64,000 nucleotides of DNA. It comes from Pseudolysinimonas_A sp039912695 (GTDB taxonomy: Bacteria > Actinomycetota > Actinomycetes > Actinomycetales > Microbacteriaceae). Both the position numbers and the translations under genes were made by a program. The notes under the pieces were generated by a model. It was not told the origin of the DNA. It saw only the letters and a list, made by a program, of their open reading frames with translations, and made no database searches. Positions 23,891-32,419 of this stretch are shown here, one piece after another. Within the stretch, counting starts at the first letter, position 1, and every line of letters starts with the position of its first letter. The stretch is taken from NCBI RefSeq assembly GCF_039912695.1, contig NZ_JBDSPJ010000022.1:1-64000 (forward strand), written 5' to 3'.

Positions 23891-23963
23891 GGGGTGACCC
23901 GCTCTGCGCGAGTCAATCGGGGTAGGGGTCCCCGCTCTTGACTCGCGCAGAGCGGGGCACCCC
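23891..23963. repeat. Long imperfect palindrome in the infB-rbfA spacer
   Basis: Left arm 23891-23916 (begins GGGGTGACCCGCTCTGCGCG) pairs with right arm 23938-23963 (ends GCAGAGCGGGGCACCCC) at 25 of 26 positions, with a 21-nt loop. In RNA it would be an extremely stable hairpin. It lacks a U-run on the minus strand, so it is not a classic terminator; a processing or stabilising stem, an attenuator or a mobile palindromic unit are options. The core GCTCTGCGCGA recurs near 45,390-45,405. Confidence 0.85.
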
Positions 23964-23973
23964 GAAACCCGAG

Positions 23974-26667
23974 TTACGCCCGGATCTTCTCTTTCAACTC
24001 AATCGTCTCGATCTCGTCACCGATTTGGATGTCGTTGAACTTGCCGAGGCCGATGCCGGCCTCGAAGTCCGTGCGGACCTCGGTGACGTCATCCTTGAAG
24101 CGGCGCAGCGAGTCGATGGCCAGGTTGTCCCCGACGACGACCCCGTCACGGATGACCCGGGCCTTGGCGTTGCGGGTGATCGTTCCGCTGCGCACGATGA
24201 CACCGGCGATGTTGCCAGCCTTCGACGAGCGGAAGATCTCGCGAATCTCGGCGATACCCGATTGCACTTCTTCGAACTCGGGCTTGAGCATGCCCTTGAG
24301 CGAGTTCTCGACGTCTTCGAGCGCTGCGTAGATGACCGAGTAGAACCGCACGTCGATGCCTTCACGTCGGGCACGTTCGCGCGCCTTGACGTCGGGCCGC
24401 ACGTTGAACCCGATGACGATCGCGTTGTCGATGGTCGCCAGGTCGATGTCCGACTCGGTGACCGCGCCGACACCGCGGTGCAGGATGCGCAGCTGAACGC
24501 TGTCGTCGACCTCGATCTTGAGCAACGCCTCTTCGAGTGCCTCGACGGCACCGGAGACGTCACCCTTGATGATGAGGTTGAGCGACTCGACCTTGCCTTC
24601 CTGAAGCGCGCGCGTGAAGTCCTCGAGCGAGATGCGCTTGCGAGCCTTCGCGAGTTGCGCGTTCCGCCGGGCGGCTTCACGCTTCTCGGCGATCTGGCGA
24701 GCCGTGCGGTCGTCTTCGGTCACGATGAAGGTGTCGCCGGCTCGGGGCACCGAGGAGAGACCCTGCACCTGCACGGGACGCGACGGGTACGCCTCTTCGA
24801 CGATCTCGCCGTTCTCGTCGTGCATCGCGCGCACGCGTCCGTAGGCGGTTCCCGCGACAATCGGGTCGCCGATGCGCAAGGTTCCGTTCTGGATGAGGAC
24901 GGTTGCGACCGCGCCGCGACCCTTGTCGAGTTTCGCTTCGATCGCGACACCGCGCGCATCCCGGTTGGGGTTCGCGACCAGGTCGAGTCCGGCATCCGCG
25001 GTCAGTAGCACGGCATCGAGCAACTTGTCGATGCCGAGCTTCTGCAGCGCCGAAACATCGACGAACATCGTGTCGCCACCGAACTCTTCGGCGACCAAGC
25101 CGAACTCGGTGAGCTGCTGACGCACCTTGGCGGGGTTTGCGCCTTCCTTGTCGACCTTGTTGACGGCGACGACGATCGGGACGCCTGCCGCTTGCGCGTG
25201 GTTCAGCGCCTCCACCGTCTGCGGCATGATGCCGTCGTCGGCGGCGACCACCAGGATCGCGATGTCGGTCACCTGCGCGCCACGGGCACGCATGGCGGTG
25301 AACGCCTCGTGGCCCGGGGTGTCGATGAACGTGATGGCACGCTCGATGCCTTCGTGCTCGGTCCATACCTGGTAGGCACCGATGTGCTGGGTGATGCCGC
25401 CGGCTTCGCCCGCGACCACGTTTGCTTCGCGGATGGCATCCAACAGCTTGGTCTTGCCGTGGTCGACGTGCCCCATGACGGTGACGACCGGCGGACGAAT
25501 CTCGAGGTCGTCTTCGTCTTCGTCCTCGTCGAGGTCGATGTCGAAGGCTTCGAGCAGTTCCTTGTCTTCGTCTTCCGGCGAGACAACTTGCACCTTGTAG
25601 CCGATTTCGGCACCGAGGAGTTCGAAGGTCGACTCATCCAGAGATTCGGTCGCCGTCGCCATCTCGCCGAGGGCGAAGAGCACGGTCACGAGCGTGCCGG
25701 GCAGCACCGTGAAGCCGGTGAGCTGCTCGATCTTCTCGGCGAAGTCGGCGATCGAGGAACCGCGACGCATCCGGATGATGGTGTTGCCATCGCCGCGGGG
25801 AACGCTCACGCCACCGATCGTCGGGGCCTCCCGCATTTCGAATTCGGCGCGCTTCGTACGACGCGACTTGCGTGCCTTGCTCTTGCCGCCACCGCGACCG
25901 AAGGCACCTGCGGTACCACCGCCGGGTCCGCGGCCACGACCGCCGCCGCCACCGGGACGACCGGCATAGCCACCGGTTGTGGTGCCAGGAGCCCCGCCGC
26001 CGGGACGCTGGAAGCCGCCGGGCGCGCCGCCGGGACGGCCGGGGCCGCCGGGACGCTGCTGGAATCCGATGCCCGGACGTCCGGGTGCACCGGGACGGGC
26101 TCCGGGCGCGCCGGGTCGCGGAGCGCCCGAAGTCGGTGCGGCCGGACGCGGGATCGCGCCCTGACCGGGCCGTGCCATACCTTGAGTGCTCGCGAACGGG
26201 TTGTTGCCCGGGCGCGGTGCGCCGGGTCGCGACATTCCTTGAGCGGAGGCGTACGGGTTGTTGCCCGGACGCGGTGTACCGGGGCGCGGGATGCCGGCCG
26301 GCCGGTCGCCGTCAGCGGCGGGTCCCGGGAGTGCGGGCGCGGCGGCCGCGGGTGCAGCGGCCGGGGTGGTCTCAGCAGGTGCTGACGCGGTCGGAGCGGA
26401 TGCGGCTGCGGGCGCCGCTGCTTCGCTCGCGGGCGCGGGGCGTGGGCCCGGGCGCGGGGCGGTGGGGGCTTGTACGGCGGCGGCCGGCGCTGCCGGTGCC
26501 TTGAAGCCGTCGGCCTCAAGTGCCGCCTTGAGCTTCCGCGCGACCGGCGGCGCGATGCTGCTGGATGCGCTCTTCACGAACTCGCCCATGTCGTTGAGCT
26601 TGTCGAGAGCGATCTTCGAGTCGATGCCGAGTTCGGCGGCGACTTCGTGAACTCGTGGGTTGGCCAC
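23974..26667 (-). CDS. infB: Translation initiation factor IF-2
   Basis: An 897-residue GTPase that places initiator tRNA on the 30S subunit. The N-terminal IF2_N helix bundle (1-50) is followed by a long Pro/Ala/Gly/Arg-rich linker (about 60-270) with a repeated RPGAPRPGNNPFAS-type unit, then the G domain from about 390 (GHVDHGKTKLLD, DTPGHEAF, NKVDKEGA), domain II and the C-terminal fMet-tRNA region. GTG start with GGAG 4 nt upstream. A 10-bp hairpin abuts this ribosome site. YlxR is upstream and rbfA downstream, the standard order. Confidence 0.98.
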   Translation of the reverse strand: MANPRVHEVAAELGIDSKIALDKLNDMGEFVKSASSSIAPPVARKLKAALEADGFKAPAAPAAAVQAPTAPRPGPRPAPASEAAAPAAASAPTASAPAETTPAAAPAAAAPALPGPAADGDRPAGIPRPGTPRPGNNPYASAQGMSRPGAPRPGNNPFASTQGMARPGQGAIPRPAAPTSGAPRPGAPGARPGAPGRPGIGFQQRPGGPGRPGGAPGGFQRPGGGAPGTTTGGYAGRPGGGGGRGRGPGGGTAGAFGRGGGKSKARKSRRTKRAEFEMREAPTIGGVSVPRGDGNTIIRMRRGSSIADFAEKIEQLTGFTVLPGTLVTVLFALGEMATATESLDESTFELLGAEIGYKVQVVSPEDEDKELLEAFDIDLDEDEDEDDLEIRPPVVTVMGHVDHGKTKLLDAIREANVVAGEAGGITQHIGAYQVWTEHEGIERAITFIDTPGHEAFTAMRARGAQVTDIAILVVAADDGIMPQTVEALNHAQAAGVPIVVAVNKVDKEGANPAKVRQQLTEFGLVAEEFGGDTMFVDVSALQKLGIDKLLDAVLLTADAGLDLVANPNRDARGVAIEAKLDKGRGAVATVLIQNGTLRIGDPIVAGTAYGRVRAMHDENGEIVEEAYPSRPVQVQGLSSVPRAGDTFIVTEDDRTARQIAEKREAARRNAQLAKARKRISLEDFTRALQEGKVESLNLIIKGDVSGAVEALEEALLKIEVDDSVQLRILHRGVGAVTESDIDLATIDNAIVIGFNVRPDVKARERARREGIDVRFYSVIYAALEDVENSLKGMLKPEFEEVQSGIAEIREIFRSSKAGNIAGVIVRSGTITRNAKARVIRDGVVVGDNLAIDSLRRFKDDVTEVRTDFEAGIGLGKFNDIQIGDEIETIELKEKIRA

Positions 26668-26674
26668 AATTCTC

Positions 26675-26699
26675 CTGTCTGGGGTCCAGCCCTAGACAG
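26675..26699 (-). promoter_or_regulatory. Hairpin in the infB leader next to the ribosome site
   Basis: CTGTCTGGGG (26675-26684) and CCCTAGACAG (26690-26699) pair at 9 of 10 positions with a 5-nt loop. On the minus-strand RNA it ends within the CAGGAG ribosome-binding segment of infB, so folding could lower initiation or mark an RNase cut site. Regulation is inference. Confidence 0.5.
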
Positions 26700-26742
26700 G
26701 GTCGGACGCTAAAGGGTGAGGAAACTCATTTCGAGTTGCTCA

Positions 26743-27006
26743 TTAGTTGTCCATGTGCCGATCAGTCCATTTCTGAAGTTCTGACAATGTGGTGGTATCC
26801 GTGATCTCGGCGTGAAGCGCCCGCCCGAAGGCCCGACGCTTTACTGCCGTATCAACGCATCCGGGGTCTGAATGCACCCATGCGCCCCTGCCTGGAAGTC
26901 GTGCCGCGGTATCGACCACGACTCGTCCTTCGCGCGCGACGACTCTCAGAAGTGAGGTTCGGGGAGCGCGCTGCCGGCAACCCAGGCAGGTTCTAACGGC
27001 TTCCAT
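26743..27006 (-). CDS. ylxR: YlxR-family RNA-binding protein (DUF448)
   Basis: An 87-residue protein with the family hallmarks VRTCLGCRQRAPRTSLLRVV, GRGAWVHSDPGCV and a basic KRRAFGRAL helix. In Firmicutes YlxR binds RNase P and is renamed RnpM; the role in actinobacteria is less clear. In most genomes it directly follows nusA; here three plus-strand genes separate it from nusA, so it needs its own promoter. Confidence 0.93.
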   Translation of the reverse strand: MEAVRTCLGCRQRAPRTSLLRVVAREGRVVVDTAARLPGRGAWVHSDPGCVDTAVKRRAFGRALHAEITDTTTLSELQKWTDRHMDN

Positions 27007-27086
27007 GCTACCCCCATCATGCCGGTTGGTATCCCGAGCGTCTGCAATCCGTGCGTCGCGCGGTGATGTCCGGTACCTTGCGCTTC

Positions 27087-27725
27087 ATGAGCGAGACACC
27101 GGTCAACACCAATGATCGTCGACGTGGCTGGCTCGGTCCGCTGCCCGTCTGGGCCTGGGTACTCATCACGATGGTTCTGGTGGTCGGTTTGCTGCTCATC
27201 GGGGTCCGCCTGTTCTCCGGTGGCGCCCAGGGCGAGGCATCGTCGAGCCCCAGTCCCACCCCATCCGCCGCTTCGCCGAGCCCCACCGCGAGCGAGACGC
27301 CGACCCTGAGCCCGACCCCCACCGAAACGCCGGATGCGTCGGGGCAGGGCACTTTTGACAGCGGAATGGATGCCTACCTGTCGTCGGTTCTCGACTCTCA
27401 GAACACCGCCGTGCTCGATCAAGGCGGAACCTTCAGCAACCCGGTCTTCGTGTTGGCGGCAAACAGCGGTCTAACGCAGAACATGTCGCCGTCGGATGCC
27501 GTCGCCGCGATGAACTTCATGTTCACGCCCTCCGACCCCAACCCGTGGGATCTCGCGCTCTCCGACGCGACCCTTGCCGGATACCGCGCTGGACCGTACG
27601 GCGGCTACTTTCCGGTGGGAGCGATCGTTGCGCGCTCCCACGACGGCCACGTCTTCTCGTTTATCGGGAACGACCACACCATCACCAGGATGTTCATGGC
27701 AAGTTCCGACGACTTGCTGCACTGA
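27087..27725 (+). CDS. Hypothetical membrane-anchored protein
   Basis: A 212-residue protein. One membrane helix (about 20-40, VLITMVLVVGLLLIGV) is followed by a Ser/Pro/Thr-rich spacer (SPSPTPSAASPSPTASETP type, about 48-85) and an extracellular domain of about 125 residues with no family I recognise. ATG 27087 chosen because TACCTT ends 7 nt upstream (leaderless); GTG 27051 is in frame. It is the first of three plus-strand genes lodged between nusA and ylxR. Confidence 0.7.
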   Translation: MSETPVNTNDRRRGWLGPLPVWAWVLITMVLVVGLLLIGVRLFSGGAQGEASSSPSPTPSAASPSPTASETPTLSPTPTETPDASGQGTFDSGMDAYLSSVLDSQNTAVLDQGGTFSNPVFVLAANSGLTQNMSPSDAVAAMNFMFTPSDPNPWDLALSDATLAGYRAGPYGGYFPVGAIVARSHDGHVFSFIGNDHTITRMFMASSDDLLH

Positions 27726-27839
27726 GCCGGAACCCGGAACTGGGCGCTATGGCCCGGAGCCGGTCGCTCTACAGTTCAGCTGTTGGCGAGCGGCCAGCGA
27801 GCCGTTTCGGCCTCGGTATGACCACTTCCTGACCTCGTC

Positions 27840-27845
27840 TAACAT
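27840..27845 (+). promoter_or_regulatory. -10 element of the LuxR-type regulator gene
   Basis: TAACAT ends 6 nt before ATG 27852; no Shine-Dalgarno is present. It fits the leaderless pattern seen throughout the window. Confidence 0.5.
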
Positions 27846-27851
27846 GGCGCC

Positions 27852-28571
27852 ATGGTCGCCCTCAACGCTCGCGACGCTCGGCGAGTACTTGATGCGCTCG
27901 CCGAGATCGGGGCGGCGCATGACGTGGCCGCGCTGCGACAAACAACCGCCCACGTCGCATTCGAGCTGCTCTCCGTCGAGCGAGCTGGATGGGTCGAAAT
28001 CGACCTCCACGGCGGCCGTTTGCGCGGAGTCCACTGGCCAACCCCGATCCCGCATCTCCTGGATGCCGTCCCGCGCGACCTTTCCGTCGTTCCGCTCGTC
28101 GGTCCTCTTCGAGTCACAGGCTCCCCGGTGCGGATCAGCGACGTGTGGAGCCGCTCCGAGTGGCACGCGATGCCGATCTGGGCGGAGCTCTACGGTCCCA
28201 ATGGTGGCGAGTATCAGGTGGCTTCGCGACTCGCCTTCCGCGGGTCGGTGCTTCATGGTCTGTCGTTGTTCCGCTCGGACCGTGACTTCTCCGACCGCGA
28301 GGTGGGCGTCGTGGCCGAGCTGACCCGACACCTCCGCCTCGCGACGACCCGCATGTCGCAGAAGGTGCGCACCAACGACGAACTCGGGATCACCCGGCGC
28401 CAGCGCGAGTCCCTGCACGCGCTCGAAAATGGCGAGACGGCGCGCCAGGCGGCCCAGCAGCTCGGGATCTCCGAGAAGACGCTCGAGAACCATCTGCAGG
28501 AGGCTTATCGGCGGCTTGGCGTGACCAACCGGATCGCCGCGCTGCGCCGACTCCACGGCGACGTCCCCTGA
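27852..28571 (+). CDS. LuxR-type regulator with GAF-like sensor region
   Basis: A 239-residue regulator. The first 165 residues look like a GAF/PAS-type sensor (VLDALAEIGAAHDVAALRQ start, HGLSLFRSDRDFSDRE end); a C-terminal LuxR helix-turn-helix covers about 175-235 (ITRRQRESLHALENGETARQ, LGISEKTLENHLQEAYRRLG). No receiver domain. Its ligand and targets are unknown; the adjacent lipoprotein at 28620 may be one. Confidence 0.85.
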   Translation: MVALNARDARRVLDALAEIGAAHDVAALRQTTAHVAFELLSVERAGWVEIDLHGGRLRGVHWPTPIPHLLDAVPRDLSVVPLVGPLRVTGSPVRISDVWSRSEWHAMPIWAELYGPNGGEYQVASRLAFRGSVLHGLSLFRSDRDFSDREVGVVAELTRHLRLATTRMSQKVRTNDELGITRRQRESLHALENGETARQAAQQLGISEKTLENHLQEAYRRLGVTNRIAALRRLHGDVP

Positions 28572-28619
28572 GGGATTCCCCTCATTGCGCGGCACGGTAG
28601 CGCCGTTCATGCTGGCTCC

Positions 28620-29132
28620 ATGACGCGTGTCCTCGCTGGCCTCGGAGCTGCCGCCCTGCTGACGTTCGCCCTCGTCGCGTGCTCGGCACCGGCATCCGAT
28701 CACGGGAGCACTCCCCCGACGGCAGCATCCGACGCACCGAGTGACGCGCCCTCCACCGCTCCCGTCGCCAACGGGCCTGCGGGCTGCGACCTCGTCACCC
28801 CCGAGCTACTGCAGTCGACGCTCGGGGTTGCCGCAGGTGCTGCGGAGGTGGAGGCGAGTTTCACCGGCGGACCGCCGTCGTGCAAGTACGCCGACCTGCA
28901 AATGAATGTGCAGGTCACGACCAGTCCTGACCTCTATCTCCCCGCAAATCTCTACGACGGCCATGATCTCCCCGGTTCCGTTCCGGTACCGGGTGCCGAT
29001 CGGGGATACGCCGTCGACGGCTCCCTCGTCGTCGTGAAGGGTGGGGTCGGCGTCTTTGTGACCGGGTCCTACCCCGGGATCAGCGTCGAGGCATTTCTCG
29101 CGCTCGCGACGGCGATCGTCGCCGAACTGTAG
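28620..29132 (+). CDS. Small lipoprotein (DUF3558-like)
   Basis: A 170-residue secreted lipoprotein with a signal peptide and lipobox LVACSAP (Cys near 21), an Ala/Ser/Pro/Asp-rich linker and a mature domain with a Cys pair (GCDLVTPELLQSTLG and PSCKYAD) probably forming a disulfide. The layout resembles DUF3558 lipoproteins of actinobacteria, but this is tentative. It ends 34 bp before the convergent nusA stop. Confidence 0.7.
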   Translation: MTRVLAGLGAAALLTFALVACSAPASDHGSTPPTAASDAPSDAPSTAPVANGPAGCDLVTPELLQSTLGVAAGAAEVEASFTGGPPSCKYADLQMNVQVTTSPDLYLPANLYDGHDLPGSVPVPGADRGYAVDGSLVVVKGGVGVFVTGSYPGISVEAFLALATAIVAEL

Positions 29133-29166
29133 AGCGCCGAACTGCAGAGACCCGGACTGTATGCGC

Positions 29167-30147
29167 TCAGGACTCCATCACGGAGTCAGGCTGGATGTCG
29201 ATGCGGGCGCCGGTCAGTTTCGCGGCAAGTCGGGCGTTCTGCCCTTCCTTACCGATCGCAAGCGACAGCTGGTAGTCGGGAACCAGTGCGCGCACGGCCC
29301 TCGTCGCCTCATCGACGATGAAGGCGCTCGACACCTTCGCCGGAGACAGGGCGTTCGCGACGAAGGTCGCCAGATCGTCCGACCAGTCCACGATGTCGAT
29401 CTTCTCGTTGTTGAGTTCCGCCGTCACCGCCCGAACCCGCGACCCGAGTTCGCCGATGCACGCACCCTTCGCGTTGATCCCCGGTTCGGTCGCACGGACA
29501 GCGATCTTGGTACGGTGGCCAGCCTCGCGGCTGAGCGCTGCGATCTCGACGACGCCCGACGCAATCTCGGGAACCTCGAGCGCGAACAACTTTCGAACGA
29601 GTCCGGGATGCGTGCGACTCACCGTGATCGACGGGCCTTTGAGACCCTTCGACACGCTCGTGACATAGACGCGGATGCGGTTGCCGTGGCTGTAGTCCTC
29701 GCCCGGCACTTGCTCTTCGGGCGGGAGGATCGCTTCGACCGACCCCAGGTCGATGTGGATCATCCGCGGGTTTGGTCCCTGCTGAATGACCCCGGCGACG
29801 ATATCGCCCTCGCGGTTGCGGAAGTCGCCGAGTACCTTCTCGTCGCCAATGTCGCGCAGCCGTTGGTTGATGACCTGCTTCGCGGCGAACGCGGCGATGC
29901 GACCAAAGTCTTCGGGGCTGTCGACGGCCTCGCCGATCACTTCGCCGTCATCGTCAGTTTCCGGAATGAAAACGGTGACGTGACCTGTCTTGCGGTCTAG
30001 CTCAACGCGAGCGCCGAGCTCCGGAGCCTGGTCGGTGTGCTTGAGGTAGGCGGTCAGGATCGCCTGCTCGATGATCTGAACGAGTTCCTCGAACGGAATC
30101 TCGCGTTCGCGCTCCATGAGCCGAAGCACGGAAAGGTCGATGTCCAA
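29167..30147 (-). CDS. nusA: Transcription termination/antitermination protein NusA
   Basis: A 326-residue factor with an N-terminal RNA-polymerase-binding domain (VLRLMEREREIPFEELVQII), an S1 domain (about 110-180) and two KH domains (GELGSRVRAVTAELN; LSLAIGKEGQNARLAAKLTG). Length is typical of actinobacteria, lacking the acidic C-terminal repeats of E. coli. Start is TTG 30147 with GTGGAG 8-9 nt upstream. proS lies 35 bp upstream; rimP, often found immediately before nusA, is not here. Confidence 0.97.
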   Translation of the reverse strand: MDIDLSVLRLMEREREIPFEELVQIIEQAILTAYLKHTDQAPELGARVELDRKTGHVTVFIPETDDDGEVIGEAVDSPEDFGRIAAFAAKQVINQRLRDIGDEKVLGDFRNREGDIVAGVIQQGPNPRMIHIDLGSVEAILPPEEQVPGEDYSHGNRIRVYVTSVSKGLKGPSITVSRTHPGLVRKLFALEVPEIASGVVEIAALSREAGHRTKIAVRATEPGINAKGACIGELGSRVRAVTAELNNEKIDIVDWSDDLATFVANALSPAKVSSAFIVDEATRAVRALVPDYQLSLAIGKEGQNARLAAKLTGARIDIQPDSVMES

Positions 30148-30182
30148 GGTAAATCTCCACTCTTCAGTTCTGGGTACCGAGC

Positions 30183-31949
30183 TTACCCGGCGAGCGCCCC
30201 GAGCACGTCAGCGACCGGGAGCTCGGTGCGGTCTCCCGAGCGGCGATCCCAGAGCTCGACCAGGCCGTCGGCGGCACCGCGTCCCACGATCACAATGGTC
30301 GGCACTCCGAGCAGCTCGGCGTCGCCGAACTTCACACCAGGCGACACCTTCGGTCGGTCGTCGAACAGCACGTCGTGGCCCGCCGCCTCGAGATCGGCAA
30401 CCAGCTTCTCGGCGACCTCGAACACGATCTCCTCGCGACCGGTCGCGATCAGGTGCACGTCGTAGGGCGCGATCTCCTTGGGCCACAGCAGACCTTTGTC
30501 GTCGGCCGTCGCCTCAGCGATCGCCGCCAAGATGCGGGTGACGCCGATGCCGTAGGAGCCCATCGTGACCGTCACCAACTTGCCGTTCTCGTCGAGCACC
30601 TTGAGTCCGAGCGCTTCGGCGTACTTACGTCCGAGTTGGAAGACGTGCCCGATCTCCATCCCGCGCGCGAGTTCCACAGGGCCGGAGCCGTCGGGTGCGG
30701 GGTCACCCGCACGTACCGCCGCTACCTCGACCGTGCCGTCCGACGTGAAGTCGCGGCCGGCGACGAGCCCGAACACGTGCCGCTCGTCTTCGTTGGCGCC
30801 GGTGATCCACTCGGTGCCGTCGACGACGCGAGGGTCAAGCAGATATCGGATGTTGGTCGCCGACTCTTCGCCGAGGATCGGGCCGAGCGCCGACCAGGGG
30901 CCGATGTAGCCCTTGACCAGCAGCGGATTCTTCTCGAAGTCTTGCTCGGTAGCCGGCTCCACCTCGGCGGGAGCGAACGCCACCTCGGCGCGCTTGAGGT
31001 CGACCTCGCGGTCACCCGGCAGCCCGACGATGACGATCTCGCGGCTGCCATCGACATGAGTGAGGGCAAGCACGACGTTTTTCAAGGTGTCGGCAGCCGT
31101 CCAGGCATAGCCCGGCTTGGGATATTCGGCGTTCGCGAGATCGACCACGGTCTGAATCGTCGCGGTGCCGGGCGAGGGCAACACTCGGGGTGCCGGGAGC
31201 GTGGCGAGGTCGACATCCATCGGCGGCACCAGGGTCGTGAAGGCTTCGACGTTCGCGGCATACCCACCGGCTGACCGCACAAAGGTGTCTTCGCCGATCG
31301 GGGTGGGGTGCAAAAACTCTTCCGACCGTGAACCACCCATGGCGCCCGCATCGGCTTGCACGATGACGTAGTCGAGTCCGAGGCGGGTGAAGATGCGCTC
31401 GTAGGCGTCACGCTGCGCCTGGTAGGAGACGTCCAATCCTTCATCCGACACGTCGAACGAGTAGGCGTCTTTCATCGAGAACTCGCGGCCGCGCAGGAGG
31501 CCAGCACGGGGGCGGGCCTCATCCCGATACTTGTCTTGGATCTGGTAGATCGAGAGCGGCAGGTCTTTGTACGAGCTGTAGAGGTCTTTCACCAGAAGGG
31601 TGAAGACCTCCTCGTGAGTGGGTGCCAGAAGGTAATCGGCACCCTTGCGATCCTTCAGCCGGAAGATGCCGTCGCCGTACTCCTCCCACCGACCTGTCGC
31701 CTCGTAGGGCTCGCGGGGAAGCAGCGCGGGAAACAGCACCTCTTGAGCGCCGGCGCGATCCATTTCGTCGCGGATGACGGCCTCGACCTTGCGACGCACC
31801 TTGAGCCCCAGCGGCAGCCACGCGAAAATCCCCGGCGCCTGACGGCGGATGTACCCGGCACGCACCAACAGCCGGTGCGAGGTCACCTCGGCGTCGGAGG
31901 GGTCCTCACGTAGGGTGCGGACGAAGAGTTGGGAGAGGCGCGTTGACAC
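30183..31949 (-). CDS. proS: Prolyl-tRNA synthetase (bacterial type)
   Basis: A 588-residue class II synthetase. It has motif 1 (RDEMDRAGAQEVLFPAL), motif 2 region (RDEARPRAGLLRGREFSMKDAYSFD read as motif), an inserted editing domain between about 240 and 390 and motif 3 (MGSYGIGVTRILAAIAE), followed by the anticodon-binding domain. GTG start with TAGGCT 6 nt upstream, predicted leaderless. It probably leads the proS-nusA transcript. Confidence 0.97.
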   Translation of the reverse strand: MSTRLSQLFVRTLREDPSDAEVTSHRLLVRAGYIRRQAPGIFAWLPLGLKVRRKVEAVIRDEMDRAGAQEVLFPALLPREPYEATGRWEEYGDGIFRLKDRKGADYLLAPTHEEVFTLLVKDLYSSYKDLPLSIYQIQDKYRDEARPRAGLLRGREFSMKDAYSFDVSDEGLDVSYQAQRDAYERIFTRLGLDYVIVQADAGAMGGSRSEEFLHPTPIGEDTFVRSAGGYAANVEAFTTLVPPMDVDLATLPAPRVLPSPGTATIQTVVDLANAEYPKPGYAWTAADTLKNVVLALTHVDGSREIVIVGLPGDREVDLKRAEVAFAPAEVEPATEQDFEKNPLLVKGYIGPWSALGPILGEESATNIRYLLDPRVVDGTEWITGANEDERHVFGLVAGRDFTSDGTVEVAAVRAGDPAPDGSGPVELARGMEIGHVFQLGRKYAEALGLKVLDENGKLVTVTMGSYGIGVTRILAAIAEATADDKGLLWPKEIAPYDVHLIATGREEIVFEVAEKLVADLEAAGHDVLFDDRPKVSPGVKFGDAELLGVPTIVIVGRGAADGLVELWDRRSGDRTELPVADVLGALAG

Positions 31950-31955
31950 CTGTCG

Positions 31956-31961
31956 AGCCTA
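31956..31961 (-). promoter_or_regulatory. -10 element of proS (leaderless)
   Basis: TAGGCT on the minus strand ends 6 nt before GTG 31949, in the 26-bp spacer after the small secreted-protein gene. Confidence 0.6.
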
Positions 31962-31975
31962 CCGAGGCCGGTCGG

Positions 31976-32419
31976 CTACCCCGACGAATCGAGAGGGATG
32001 ACGCCCTGAAACGGAGTCAGGGTCGACCACGCGTCGGAGGTCGGCAGGTCACGCAGGTAAAGCACCACCCTGTCTCCTTCGCGCAACGGGTCGGCCGGTT
32101 GCGGCGGGTTCGCGGTGCACCAGTCACGGGGTGACACGACGGTGATCGTCGTGGCGTCAAGGACGCCCTGACGTACCGCGCTCACCTCGAAAACGTGGCC
32201 GTCACCGGGGCCGCCCAGTAGGTCGACTTTTCCGGTCACCGCGCCGACGACTCCTTCGACCACCACATCCGAGTCCTTCGCCATCGCGGCCTCGTCGGCG
32301 TAACTGACCCACGACACGCACGTCTGGGTTCTCGTCACCGAACCCGCGACCGCCCCTGCGGCCACGCCGATGACCAGCAGACCCGCCAGTCCAAACCCGA
32401 CGAATCTCAGCGGAATCAT
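31976..32419 (-). CDS. Small secreted or membrane-anchored protein
   Basis: A 147-residue protein with one N-terminal hydrophobic segment (about 5-27) and a mature domain with a possible disulfide pair (TCVSW near 34 and DWCTANPP near 100). The EGVVGAV...VSAVRQG...GDRVVLYLRDLP pattern suggests a small beta-barrel fold. The ATG overlaps the ispG stop by 4 nt, so it is translated with ispG. No family recognised. Confidence 0.65.
   Translation of the reverse strand: MIPLRFVGFGLAGLLVIGVAAGAVAGSVTRTQTCVSWVSYADEAAMAKDSDVVVEGVVGAVTGKVDLLGGPGDGHVFEVSAVRQGVLDATTITVVSPRDWCTANPPQPADPLREGDRVVLYLRDLPTSDAWSTLTPFQGVIPLDSSG

Noticed and set aside
23891..23963. Palindrome considered as an intrinsic terminator
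   Set aside because: No U-run follows on the minus strand and it precedes rbfA in the same operon; reported as a structural repeat instead.
27051..27086. Upstream GTG start for the membrane-anchored protein
   Set aside because: It adds a poorly structured tail and lacks both ribosome site and -10 spacing; ATG 27087 has TACCTT at 7 nt.
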